Positions 6,492 to 15,481 of a stretch of 16,010 nt of DNA are shown piece after piece. The DNA lies in NCBI GenBank assembly GCA_934169535.1, contig CAKPOC010000025.1, positions 1 to 16,010 on the forward strand. Direction: 5' to 3'. The stretch comes from an uncultured Clostridia bacterium (GTDB taxonomy: Bacteria > Bacillota > Clostridia > TANB77 > CAG-508). The translations under genes and the position numbers were made by a program. Each line of letters begins with the position of its first letter. The stretch's first letter is position 1. A model generated the notes under the pieces. It was given only the letters and a program-made list of their open reading frames with translations. It ran no database searches and had not been told where the DNA came from.

Positions 6492-9400
6492 ATGAAAAAT
6501 AAGTGGAAAAGAGTTGTAAAAGTTTTAATTGCAATTTTTATAGTTATACTTAGTGTAATAGGATTAAAGGTAAAGGTTTCTTTTGAAAATTCAAATAAAG
6601 AGCTTGAAAATTTTAATTTTCAGGCCAGTACAAACGAGCTTTCTGAAGAAGAAAAACAATTAATTCAGGAAGGCATAAAAAATGCAACTCAAATAGATGT
6701 AACAGGCACTACTCAACAAAATACAATTCCACATGATTGCGATAATTATTTAGCTACTGCTTATGAATCCAATAAACACTTTCAATATTGCACAGTTTGT
6801 GGAAAAGATGAGAACGGAAATTACAAAACTGTAAAAAATATTGGTAGTGAATCACCAAAGATTACTGCAATTTCACAAGTAAGTGACGAATGGAGCAAAA
6901 CTAAAGATGTTACAGTTCTTGCAACTGATAATGCTGCAGAAGATGTTCAAATGTCATTTAATAACATAGGTTCATATACACAAGCTGATAAAAGAGGAAA
7001 TTCGTATACAAAAACATTTAAACTTGTAGGCGATGTGTATGAAAATACTAAAACTTCAGTTTTTATTAAAGACTCACAAGGCAATGCTAAGTCGGTAGAT
7101 GTAACAATTTCAAAAATAGATAATACAGCACCAACAATAACAAAAACAGAGCTATCAAGTGACAAGACAAAAGTGATTTTAACTGCAAATGATGTAAACA
7201 CTCAGCTTAATGCAGAAGGTTCAGGCGTAGAAGGTTATTACTACGTATTTGACAACAAAAAAGAAAATGATTTTAACATTAATGAAGCAGAATACACAAC
7301 TTCAAATGAAATTGCATATGACAAAAATGCAAGAAGTTCATCATATTTACATTTAAAAGCAGTAGATGCAGTAGGAAATATAAGTACATTAACAAATGTT
7401 TTATCAAGTTTTGCTCTAGAAACAACTGTAAATTTAGATGCAGCAGATGGAAAAGGCGGAGTTGACTTAGAGTGGGGCGACTTAGGAAGTAACACTGTTT
7501 ATAAAGCTTACCAAAAGAAAGAAGGCTCAGGCGAGTGGAGCTCAATTTCAACAGTAAACTTTACAAAACAAATGGATACAATAAAAGTTTTAAATGTTTA
7601 TCCAATATATTCAGCACCATATACTCAAAACAAAATTCAAACAGTAACATTTACATATAAAGATGGAACGACAGTAAATCTTCCAAAATCAGCAGCCTTA
7701 AAGGTATGGATGGAAGGTGGAAGAATGAATGAAGATGGAAAAATTACTACATTCGAAGCCTATGGAAGAAATCCATACACGGGTCAGCAATTATTAAAAA
7801 TAACACCTGTAAGCACAATAGACTTTAACAATAATCCTAATATTATTTGGAATTATGACGTTGTAATGTTTGGAACTTGGGATACGAACGGTAACAAAAT
7901 AGAACAAATGCCAGACAGTGCCATAAGTGTAGTAGAAAAATATATACAAACAGGACATGGTGTACTTAGTGGACATGATACAATAGGATACAACTGGAAC
8001 AACATGGGCTTAAGCAAACTTCGTAGATATTTTAATATTATAGTAGGAAAATGGGGATCACATAACGAAACTTATAGAGGTGCACCAGGAATTGATGTAG
8101 AGGATTCTTGGGGATATATGTCTACAAAAGTAAAAGTACAAAAACAAGGAATGCTTACAAACTTCCCTTGGCAATTGCCATTAGGTGCAACTTTAACTGT
8201 TCCTATGGCACATAGTTGTGCAAACGCAGCAAAAGGTGAAAACGTTTGGATGGAATTTGTAGAAGGAACATATTGGAGTGGTGCAGGTGATACAGACCCT
8301 AATACTAACTACTTTACAAATCACCCTAAAGATGTAAACGTAAGATATTATTTAACAACATACAACAATACTGCAATGATTCAAACAGGCCACAGTAATT
8401 GTGAATCAACCGAGGATGAAAGAAAAGTTTTAGCAAATACATTATTTTACTTAAAACAATTAACATCAGATAGCAATACAATAGACAACTCTGCACAGGA
8501 TTTAGCAGCTCCAGATAAGCCATCATTAAAAGTAACAAGTGCACAAAATAATTTTGTAAGCATGTACAGCAATGATAATGGAACTAAATATTCATTCTAT
8601 GTAGACGCATTTGACAAAAAAGACTATACAAAAGTAATTGCAAAAACTAACATAAGTTCAGAAACTGTAACAACAGGAGTAAAAGGTTACTACTATGTAA
8701 TAGATAACGACAAAACAAATAACTTTGACATAAACAAAGCAACATATACAACAGATGATAGAGTTTATGTAGGAACAAACAACAATGGAAAATACATACA
8801 TGTAAAAGCAGTAGACTATGCAGACAACGTAAGCGCTGTTTCTGATATTTTAATAAAATTTGAAGAAGCAGGAAGCTTAAGCAAAACTGCAAGTTGGGTT
8901 GATGCAAACAGTGCAACAGCACAAATAACTTTAACTGCAAAATTTATAGAAAATGCAGAAGGCATTACATCAAATAAACCAAGTGATGTAATATTTGTAG
9001 AGCAAAGTACACAAGCAACAAATAATTTAAGCAAAGAAATTTTAACAAAACTTTCAAACACAGTATTACAATCTGTTCCAGGAGCTAGAATAGGAATAGT
9101 AGAGTTTGGAAGCAGTGCACAAGTAAAATGCAATTTAACAAATAACCAATCAGAAATTACAAATGCAATTTCTACATTAGGAACAAGCTCAACTGCTTCA
9201 TATTCAGCAGGATTAAAAAGTACAATTGAACTTATAAAAAATAGTTCAGATGCAAGTCAAAGAGAAATAAAAATAGTATTTTTAACAGCTAATAGATCAA
9301 ACGCACCAGGAAAAGGCGTTGAAGAATCTTTAACATTAAAGAAAAATTACAATGCGAAAATTTATGGCGTTGGCTTAAACTTAAGTAATAAAAGAGATCA

Positions 9401-12400
9401 AGACTGCGTAAAAAATATATGTGGAACACCAAACTTTATAAATTTAACGAATAGCGATCAAATGCAAGTATATAACAAAATATATAGAAATGTAGTATGT
9501 TATACAAATAAAAACATTGTTTTAACAGATGTTGTTTCTAACTATTTTGATGTTATGCAAGTAGAAGGAGCTTCTAATAAAGTAACTAAAAACGGAAATG
9601 CTGTAACATGGACAATAGACGAAATTACAACAGGAAGTGCTACTATAATAATTAAAGTAAAATTAAAAAATGAGTACAGATTTTTTGATAGAGATGTAAT
9701 TACAAAATATGCAACAAATAATCAAGCAACTTTAAACTATACAGAAAGCGAAGTATTATGGAGTTCAAATAAAAATCATCAAACTTCGCAAGGCACACCA
9801 GTACTAAATTACATATATAGCCCAGAAAGAATAACTGTAAAAGTAAGCGGCAATAAACCTTATCATGGAACAGAATATTTTGGATTATTTACAAGTAGAA
9901 CTTCGACAAGGGCAGTAAAATATAAAAGTATTAATTATGCAGCAAATCAATATAGTACAACATTTTCAGTTGTACCAGGAACATACTACTTGTATTTAAC
10001 AGATAGCCAAGGCAATAAATTGCAAGATAGTAATATGTGGTACTATGAAGTTGAATCTACAGAAGGATATATAGAAGAAGTAACAGATGGATTTAAAATA
10101 AGCAATGTTATGACTTCTAAAATAACTCAAACAGCTCAAAACAAACCTAATAATGTTTACAACGATATTTTAACTGTAGTAAACACACATAACAAACTAA
10201 ATTTAAAAAGAATTTGGCTAACAATTGCAGGAAATGTAAGTTTAGATAATGGAAAAGATGGAAGCGTGCAAAATGATGAAGGAATGAAAAACATAGAAGT
10301 AGTTCTTCATACAATAAATAATTCTAACAGCGAAAATATATTAAGTACTAGAACGGATGATAAAGGTCATTATGAATTTAAAGACCAAGATATAGGCTAC
10401 AAGCACTATGTGGAGTTTAAATATAATGGACAATATTACGAACCAACTAGATATAAGGCTAATGAAATTCCATGGGAATATTCATCAAAAGCGGTAGATA
10501 AAGTAGTAGAAAGAAAAGAATATAACCAAAAATTTAAAGTAATTACTGAAGAAAGCAAAACTTTCACAAGGGACAATCTAAAAAATTCAGGAATAATAGA
10601 TCAATATGGAAATTTAATTTCAAATGGCACAGGTAACAAAGAAAAATATGTCGAAAATTGTATTATTTCAGCATATACAGGATATAACCGAATTAATAAT
10701 TTCTATGAAGATATTTATGTAACAAAAACTACAAAAAGCGAACTTGGATTTAAAAATTATGATTTTACACAGTATATAAATTTAGGCTTAATGGAAAGAC
10801 AAAAAGTAGATATTGCAATAGCTGAAGACATATTTGATGTAAGCACAACCATAAATGGCAGAGCACAAAAATACGACTACAGCAAAAAAGAACCTTATAG
10901 AAATTTAGGAATAGATGACATATATGATAGAGTAAACAGAAAATATTATGATTATAATTATTCTCGTGAGCTATATAAATCCGACTATGAATATAGTGGA
11001 GAAAACCCATTAGAGGTGTATGTAAAATACCAAATTGTAATAAGAAATAGATCGGATGAAATAGCAATAGTTGCAAACGAAATTGCAAATTACTATGACG
11101 AAGACTACACTCCAATAGATGTATATTTAGGGGATAGAAATGGTAACAAAGTAAGTTCTCGAATATTACAAGCAAAAGAAAAGAGCTCATATTCTACTAC
11201 AAAAAAGGTAAATGGCTACAAGACTTTATATATAACAAACAACAATTTAGAAATTAAAGTTGCAGCAGGCGAGCAATATTACATATATGTAGTATTTAGA
11301 GTAAATAAAGATGATGGCAAATTAAAAATTCAAAATTCAAAAGCATGCTTTGCTGAGCTAAATTCATATTCAACATATTACCTAAAAAATACAGCACCAA
11401 ATAGAAATAATTTAAAAACTCAAACAGAGTATGGAATAAATGATGTTGCAGGTATTGTAGAAAAGGATTCTTGCCCAGGAAATACAAACTTAGCAGAAAT
11501 GGAAAAATTAAATAAAGAAACAATGCTTGCTGGAAAAAGCACTGCTGAGGTTATAAACAAATATGGAATAGAAAATGACACAGATGTAGCACCAAGCCTA
11601 AAATTAACATATCAAGCAGAAAATAAAGACATAGAAAGAGAAATTTCAGGAAGTGTTTGGGAAGATGCAAGAACTGTTTCAAAATACTATTCACAAATAG
11701 GAAATGGAACGCTTGAAGAAGGCGAAAATAAAATTTCAAAAGTAAAAGTAAAACTAATAAATAAAAACACAAATAATGTGGAAAAAGAAACTCAAACAGA
11801 CGACAACGGAAATTATATTTTTACAGGATTTATTCCAGACGACTATTTTGTAGAATTTGTTTATGGAGAAAATGGAGGAATATATAATGGCCAAGATTAC
11901 AAATCAACAGTTTATAATAGTGAGGCGGTAGAAAACTTTAATGCAGAAACACCAGATGCTGATGATAAATACAATTTAAGAAAAGCAAATGACACGGCTA
12001 TAAGGCAGTCAGATGCAAGAGATGAGTATGGAAGTACAACAAAAAAAGGAACAAGACAATATGTAAATAATTACTGCTCAAATCAAGGAAATGGTGTTAC
12101 AAATGAACTTGCAAGCAAGTTAAGAGACGGCAAAGATGAGTTAAAGGCAAGTCAAGACTTTAAAGAAAATACTTACATGACAGCAAAAACAGGCGTAATT
12201 GATGTTCAAATAGAATATGACAGAGGTACAAGTAAAACTTCAGAAACAGGTTCAAACAATATAGGAAATGGTAACTATGATATGTCAAGCTATTACAAAA
12301 TAGCAAACTTAGATTTAGGCTTAACTCAAAGACCAAAGAACCAATTAGAGCTAGAAGTAACCCTAAAAAATGCAAAAGTTACATTGTCTAATGGACAAAC

Positions 12401-13274
12401 ATTGTTTGATGCTTCTGGCAGAGCTACTAATGTAATGTGGATATCAAATCAAAAAACAGAAGAATATTATAATGGCAATTTAATGAAAGAACCTGTAGCA
12501 AGAAGAGCAAATGGACAAATAGTATTAACAATGGATAAAGAACTAATGCACGGAGCAACAGTACAATTAACATATGGATTCCAAGTAAATAACATAGGAG
12601 AGGTAGACTATAAAGATACTAAATTCTATTATTTAGGTGAGGAAGAAAAACCATATACGGAAACTACAACAAAAGCTGAAAATACAAACATTGTAACAAC
12701 AACGGCAAACACAATAATAAGCTACATAGGAGCTCAACTAACAGATGATGAAAATGCAACAAGAAATAATTTGCACTTTATGAATGAAGAAAATACACAA
12801 TGGCAAAAGCTAACAAGAAATGAAATAACAACAAAGAAATTACTAGAAACAAGCATTATGCCAGGAGTAGACAAATACGAAACTATAATTCAAACAGAGC
12901 AATTAGGCAATAAAAAACTAGTGCCAATATTAGCAAATAAAGAAGAAGGAACAACAGGAACAGATGCTGTATTAGTAGAAACTTTAACACCAGAAACTTC
13001 AATAGATGATAGAACCTACAACTGTATGGCAGAAATATTAAAAACAAGCAATGACGTAGGAAGAAAAACTGAATATTCTGTAGTTGGAAATCAAAACCCA
13101 ACAAAGGAAATAGAAGAAATAGACGCGGGAGTTAGCGAAACTGTAACAATTCTTCCTCCATTTGGTCAAAAAACAATAAGAGAATACTTAATAGTTGCAG
13201 GAGTTGTACTTGCAATATTGACAGTAGGAATAACAGGAATTATAATATTCATCAAGAAAAGTAGCAAAAATTAA
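6492..13274 (+). CDS. Giant multidomain cell-surface protein (Ig-like, DUF5057-like, VWA and SdrD_B-type modules)
   Basis: This 2260-residue protein is predicted to be almost wholly outside the cell. Residues 8-27 form a signal or anchor helix. A Cys/His cluster (His81, Cys83, His96, Cys100, Cys103) follows. Ig-like modules lie at about 118-205 and 212-307. Residues 364-658 look like a class I glutamine-amidotransferase or DUF5057-type fold (VLNVYP, GHGVLSGHD at 488-496, GHSNC at 633-637). Another Ig-like module spans about 675-795. A VWA domain spans 832-1000 with a damaged metal site, and DUF11-like and Cna-like beta modules follow. SdrD_B-type domains lie at about 1244-1335 and 1717-1793, each followed by a longer beta module containing an LGL-x-x-R motif. 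The end is LPPFG (2221-2225), a membrane helix (about 2232-2254) and a basic tail, like a sortase signal with a changed motif. GGAAGAG precedes the ATG. An adhesin or matrix-type role is inference. exoA follows with its ribosome binding site across this gene's stop codon. Confidence 0.85.
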   Translation: MKNKWKRVVKVLIAIFIVILSVIGLKVKVSFENSNKELENFNFQASTNELSEEEKQLIQEGIKNATQIDVTGTTQQNTIPHDCDNYLATAYESNKHFQYCTVCGKDENGNYKTVKNIGSESPKITAISQVSDEWSKTKDVTVLATDNAAEDVQMSFNNIGSYTQADKRGNSYTKTFKLVGDVYENTKTSVFIKDSQGNAKSVDVTISKIDNTAPTITKTELSSDKTKVILTANDVNTQLNAEGSGVEGYYYVFDNKKENDFNINEAEYTTSNEIAYDKNARSSSYLHLKAVDAVGNISTLTNVLSSFALETTVNLDAADGKGGVDLEWGDLGSNTVYKAYQKKEGSGEWSSISTVNFTKQMDTIKVLNVYPIYSAPYTQNKIQTVTFTYKDGTTVNLPKSAALKVWMEGGRMNEDGKITTFEAYGRNPYTGQQLLKITPVSTIDFNNNPNIIWNYDVVMFGTWDTNGNKIEQMPDSAISVVEKYIQTGHGVLSGHDTIGYNWNNMGLSKLRRYFNIIVGKWGSHNETYRGAPGIDVEDSWGYMSTKVKVQKQGMLTNFPWQLPLGATLTVPMAHSCANAAKGENVWMEFVEGTYWSGAGDTDPNTNYFTNHPKDVNVRYYLTTYNNTAMIQTGHSNCESTEDERKVLANTLFYLKQLTSDSNTIDNSAQDLAAPDKPSLKVTSAQNNFVSMYSNDNGTKYSFYVDAFDKKDYTKVIAKTNISSETVTTGVKGYYYVIDNDKTNNFDINKATYTTDDRVYVGTNNNGKYIHVKAVDYADNVSAVSDILIKFEEAGSLSKTASWVDANSATAQITLTAKFIENAEGITSNKPSDVIFVEQSTQATNNLSKEILTKLSNTVLQSVPGARIGIVEFGSSAQVKCNLTNNQSEITNAISTLGTSSTASYSAGLKSTIELIKNSSDASQREIKIVFLTANRSNAPGKGVEESLTLKKNYNAKIYGVGLNLSNKRDQDCVKNICGTPNFINLTNSDQMQVYNKIYRNVVCYTNKNIVLTDVVSNYFDVMQVEGASNKVTKNGNAVTWTIDEITTGSATIIIKVKLKNEYRFFDRDVITKYATNNQATLNYTESEVLWSSNKNHQTSQGTPVLNYIYSPERITVKVSGNKPYHGTEYFGLFTSRTSTRAVKYKSINYAANQYSTTFSVVPGTYYLYLTDSQGNKLQDSNMWYYEVESTEGYIEEVTDGFKISNVMTSKITQTAQNKPNNVYNDILTVVNTHNKLNLKRIWLTIAGNVSLDNGKDGSVQNDEGMKNIEVVLHTINNSNSENILSTRTDDKGHYEFKDQDIGYKHYVEFKYNGQYYEPTRYKANEIPWEYSSKAVDKVVERKEYNQKFKVITEESKTFTRDNLKNSGIIDQYGNLISNGTGNKEKYVENCIISAYTGYNRINNFYEDIYVTKTTKSELGFKNYDFTQYINLGLMERQKVDIAIAEDIFDVSTTINGRAQKYDYSKKEPYRNLGIDDIYDRVNRKYYDYNYSRELYKSDYEYSGENPLEVYVKYQIVIRNRSDEIAIVANEIANYYDEDYTPIDVYLGDRNGNKVSSRILQAKEKSSYSTTKKVNGYKTLYITNNNLEIKVAAGEQYYIYVVFRVNKDDGKLKIQNSKACFAELNSYSTYYLKNTAPNRNNLKTQTEYGINDVAGIVEKDSCPGNTNLAEMEKLNKETMLAGKSTAEVINKYGIENDTDVAPSLKLTYQAENKDIEREISGSVWEDARTVSKYYSQIGNGTLEEGENKISKVKVKLINKNTNNVEKETQTDDNGNYIFTGFIPDDYFVEFVYGENGGIYNGQDYKSTVYNSEAVENFNAETPDADDKYNLRKANDTAIRQSDARDEYGSTTKKGTRQYVNNYCSNQGNGVTNELASKLRDGKDELKASQDFKENTYMTAKTGVIDVQIEYDRGTSKTSETGSNNIGNGNYDMSSYYKIANLDLGLTQRPKNQLELEVTLKNAKVTLSNGQTLFDASGRATNVMWISNQKTEEYYNGNLMKEPVARRANGQIVLTMDKELMHGATVQLTYGFQVNNIGEVDYKDTKFYYLGEEEKPYTETTTKAENTNIVTTTANTIISYIGAQLTDDENATRNNLHFMNEENTQWQKLTRNEITTKKLLETSIMPGVDKYETIIQTEQLGNKKLVPILANKEEGTTGTDAVLVETLTPETSIDDRTYNCMAEILKTSNDVGRKTEYSVVGNQNPTKEIEEIDAGVSETVTILPPFGQKTIREYLIVAGVVLAILTVGITGIIIFIKKSSKN

Positions 13275-13288
13275 AAGGAGCATAAAAA

Positions 13289-14044
13289 TTGAAACTTATT
13301 TCATGGAACGTTAATGGTCTAAGGGCTGCAATAACAAAAGGGTTTTATAACTTTTTTGACGAAATAGATGCAGATGTGTTTTGTTTGCAAGAAACAAAAT
13401 TGCAGCCAGACCAAATAAAATTTGAAAAAGAAGGCTATAAGCAGTATTGGAATAGTGCACAAAAGAAAGGCTATTCAGGAACAGCAGTATTTTCTAAAAT
13501 AGAGCCAATAGCTGTAACATATGGAATTGGAAAAGAAGAATTTGATCAAGAAGGAAGAGTAATAACACTAGAGTTTGAAAAATTTTATTTAGTAAACTGC
13601 TACACGCCAAATTCTAAAAGAGAGCTTGAAAGACTTGAATATAGAAAAGTTTGGGAAGATGAATTTAGAAACTACTTAGTAAAATTAGACAAAATAAAAC
13701 CAGTAATAATGTGTGGTGATTTAAATGTAGCACATAAGGAAATAGACTTAAAAAATCCGAGTTCAAATCACCACAATGCTGGCTTTACAGATGATGAAAG
13801 GGAAAAATTTACAAAACTATTAGAAGCGGGATTTACTGATTCTTTTAGATACAAATATCCAGAAAAAACAGGCGAATATTCTTGGTGGTCATATATGTTT
13901 CACGCAAGAGAAAAAAATGCAGGGTGGAGAATTGATTATTTTGTAGTTTCAAACAAAATAAAGGATCAAATAATAGATGCAAAAATTCACCAAGAAGTGT
14001 TTGGTAGCGACCATTGCCCAGTTGAACTAGACATAAATTTGTAA
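13289..14044 (+). CDS. exoA: Exodeoxyribonuclease III (AP endonuclease, ExoA/Xth family)
   Basis: This 251-residue enzyme of the endonuclease/exonuclease/phosphatase family removes nucleotides from 3' ends and cuts DNA at abasic sites during base-excision repair in the cytoplasm. The catalytic set is complete: ISWNVNGLRA (Asn7), CLQETK (Glu35), NCYTPNS (Tyr105), MCGDLNVAH (Asp144, Asn146), WRIDYFVVS and GSDHCPV (Asp241, His242). Length matches the family (250-270). The start is a TTG at 13289; AAAGGAG lies exactly eight bases upstream at 13274-13280, and the family begins MKLISWNVNG. The ribosome binding site overlaps the stop codon of the giant surface protein, which suggests readthrough transcription and perhaps translational coupling. 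The next gene starts 13 bases after its stop. Confidence 0.95.
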   Translation: MKLISWNVNGLRAAITKGFYNFFDEIDADVFCLQETKLQPDQIKFEKEGYKQYWNSAQKKGYSGTAVFSKIEPIAVTYGIGKEEFDQEGRVITLEFEKFYLVNCYTPNSKRELERLEYRKVWEDEFRNYLVKLDKIKPVIMCGDLNVAHKEIDLKNPSSNHHNAGFTDDEREKFTKLLEAGFTDSFRYKYPEKTGEYSWWSYMFHAREKNAGWRIDYFVVSNKIKDQIIDAKIHQEVFGSDHCPVELDINL

Positions 14045-14057
14045 AGGAGCATAAATT

Positions 14058-15182
14058 ATGAAAAAAGAAAATACAGTTAAAAAATGGCTGTTTTGGTTTG
14101 GACTTGCTGTTGCAATAATAGTGGTTTATAACATACTAGGAAATTTTACGAAGGTAACCCAATGGGTAGGTGAACTTTTTAGAACTTTAATGCCTTTTGT
14201 AATAGGAATATTAATTGCATATTTGTTATATTTGCCATGTAGAGGTGTAGAAAGAACTTTTAGAAAAACAAAACCAACAAACATTCTACATAAAAAAGCA
14301 AGGCCTCTTGCAATTGCAGTGGTATATGTAATTGCAGCAATTATTATTGTTGTTTTAATAAATGTAATTATGCCATATGTAATAGAAAGCGCAACAGAAC
14401 TTATAAGTAACATTCCCAATTATTATAATGCGGCAGTAGAAAAAATTAATGAATTACCAGAAGATAATATTTTAAGAACAGAGCAAGCCCAAAATATTAT
14501 AAAGAACATAAAAAATATTAACTGGAATTCACTAATAAATTTAGAAAGAATTCAAACTTACATACAAAGCGCAATGAGCGCAGTAAGAACTATTTTGGAT
14601 ATATTTATATCGTTTATAGTCTCTATTTATATATTAGCTCAAAGAAAGCAAATTGTAGAATGGCTTGCAAAATTTACACATGCGGTATTTAATGAAAAAG
14701 CTTACAACAAAATAAAAAAATGCTTTACAAATGGTAATGATATATTCTTTAAATTTTTAACAAGCCAAGTAATTGATGCAATAATTGTAGGAATATTAGT
14801 GTCTATTGCAATGACAATTTTAAAGGTAAAATATGCAGTGCTATTAGGCTTTATAATAGGACTATTTAATTTAATTCCATACTTTGGGGCAATTATAGCT
14901 GTAGGAATTTCAATACTTATAACAATTCTTACAGGAGGAATAACCAAAGCTGCAATAATGGCAGTAGTTGTTATAATTTTACAGCAAATAGATGCAAACA
15001 TTATAAATCCAAAAATTGTAGGAGATTCATTAAACATAAGTCCATTACTTGTAATATTTGCAGTAACAATAGGTGGCGCATATTTTGGAGTTTTAGGAAT
15101 GTTCCTAGCAGTACCAATTGCTACAGTGCTAAAAATGTTAATTGAAGAAATGATTGAGGAAAAGGAAAAAATACAAAGTTAG
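14058..15182 (+). CDS. AI-2E family membrane permease (YtvI/PerM-like)
   Basis: This 374-residue integral membrane protein belongs to the AI-2E/PerM family (PF01594). About eight hydrophobic segments are visible, near residues 11-29, 37-59, 84-110, 178-196, 238-256, 260-283, 286-318 and 327-355. A large extracytoplasmic loop at about 110-178 is typical of the family. Family hallmarks in the second half are GLFNLIPYFGAIIAVGI, the segment with QQIDANIINPKIVG, and the end ISPLLVIFAVTIGGAYFG followed by PIATVLK. Members transport varied substrates: autoinducer-2 export in TqsA, and sodium/proton exchange in some Bacillus relatives. The substrate here cannot be told. AAAGGAG overlaps the exoA stop and uses nearly the same spacer as exoA's own site. 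The rpsU promoter begins two bases after this gene's stop. Confidence 0.9.
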   Translation: MKKENTVKKWLFWFGLAVAIIVVYNILGNFTKVTQWVGELFRTLMPFVIGILIAYLLYLPCRGVERTFRKTKPTNILHKKARPLAIAVVYVIAAIIIVVLINVIMPYVIESATELISNIPNYYNAAVEKINELPEDNILRTEQAQNIIKNIKNINWNSLINLERIQTYIQSAMSAVRTILDIFISFIVSIYILAQRKQIVEWLAKFTHAVFNEKAYNKIKKCFTNGNDIFFKFLTSQVIDAIIVGILVSIAMTILKVKYAVLLGFIIGLFNLIPYFGAIIAVGISILITILTGGITKAAIMAVVVIILQQIDANIINPKIVGDSLNISPLLVIFAVTIGGAYFGVLGMFLAVPIATVLKMLIEEMIEEKEKIQS

Positions 15183-15184
15183 TA

Positions 15185-15214
15185 TTGACAAAGCTACTGA
15201 CAGTAGGTTATAAT
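15185..15214 (+). promoter_or_regulatory. Strong sigma-A promoter for rpsU-yqeY
   Basis: TTGACA (15185-15190) and TATAAT (15209-15214) both match the consensus fully with an 18-base spacer. The spacer contains the perfect dyad CTACT-GAC-AGTAG (15194-15206). Transcription should begin near 15221, giving a leader of about 78 bases before rpsU. Confidence 0.85.
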
Positions 15215-15298
15215 ATTAAACGTGTAAAAATTACATATATACGGATTAAAAATTCCAGACGAATGCAATGGTTATGCACCGGAAGGAGGGGAATATAA

Positions 15299-15469
15299 AT
15301 GTCAGAAGTTAAAGTAAATAATGGAAATATAGAAGATGCCTTAAAAAGATTCAAAAGACAATGCGCTAGAAATGGAGTATTACAAGAGGTACGTAAAAGA
15401 GAACATTATGAAAAACCTAGTGTAAAAAGAAAGAAAAAATCAGAGGCAGCTAGAAAGAGAAAATTTTAA
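15299..15469 (+). CDS. rpsU: Small ribosomal subunit protein bS21
   Basis: This gene encodes 56 residues beginning MSEVKVNNGNIEDALKRFKR and ending in a basic tail with KRKKKSEAARKRKF. That is the full length and pattern of bS21, a 30S platform protein near the anti-Shine-Dalgarno end of 16S rRNA that helps translation initiation. The family signature of alternating basic residues around RFKRQCARNGVL and the REHYEKPS segment is present. GGAAGGAGG (15281-15289) precedes the ATG by nine bases. It has its own strong promoter and leader, and is followed by a hairpin and then yqeY, the usual Firmicute neighbour. Confidence 0.95.
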   Translation: MSEVKVNNGNIEDALKRFKRQCARNGVLQEVRKREHYEKPSVKRKKKSEAARKRKF

Positions 15470-15481
15470 TTTAAAATAAAG

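Noticed and set aside
10765..11190. 141-residue open frame on the minus strand
   Set aside because: It lies entirely inside the surface-protein gene. Its Leu/Phe/His/Tyr-rich translation is what the complement of A-rich coding sequence gives, with no ribosome binding site or recognisable motif. The same applies to the other minus-strand frames in the window.
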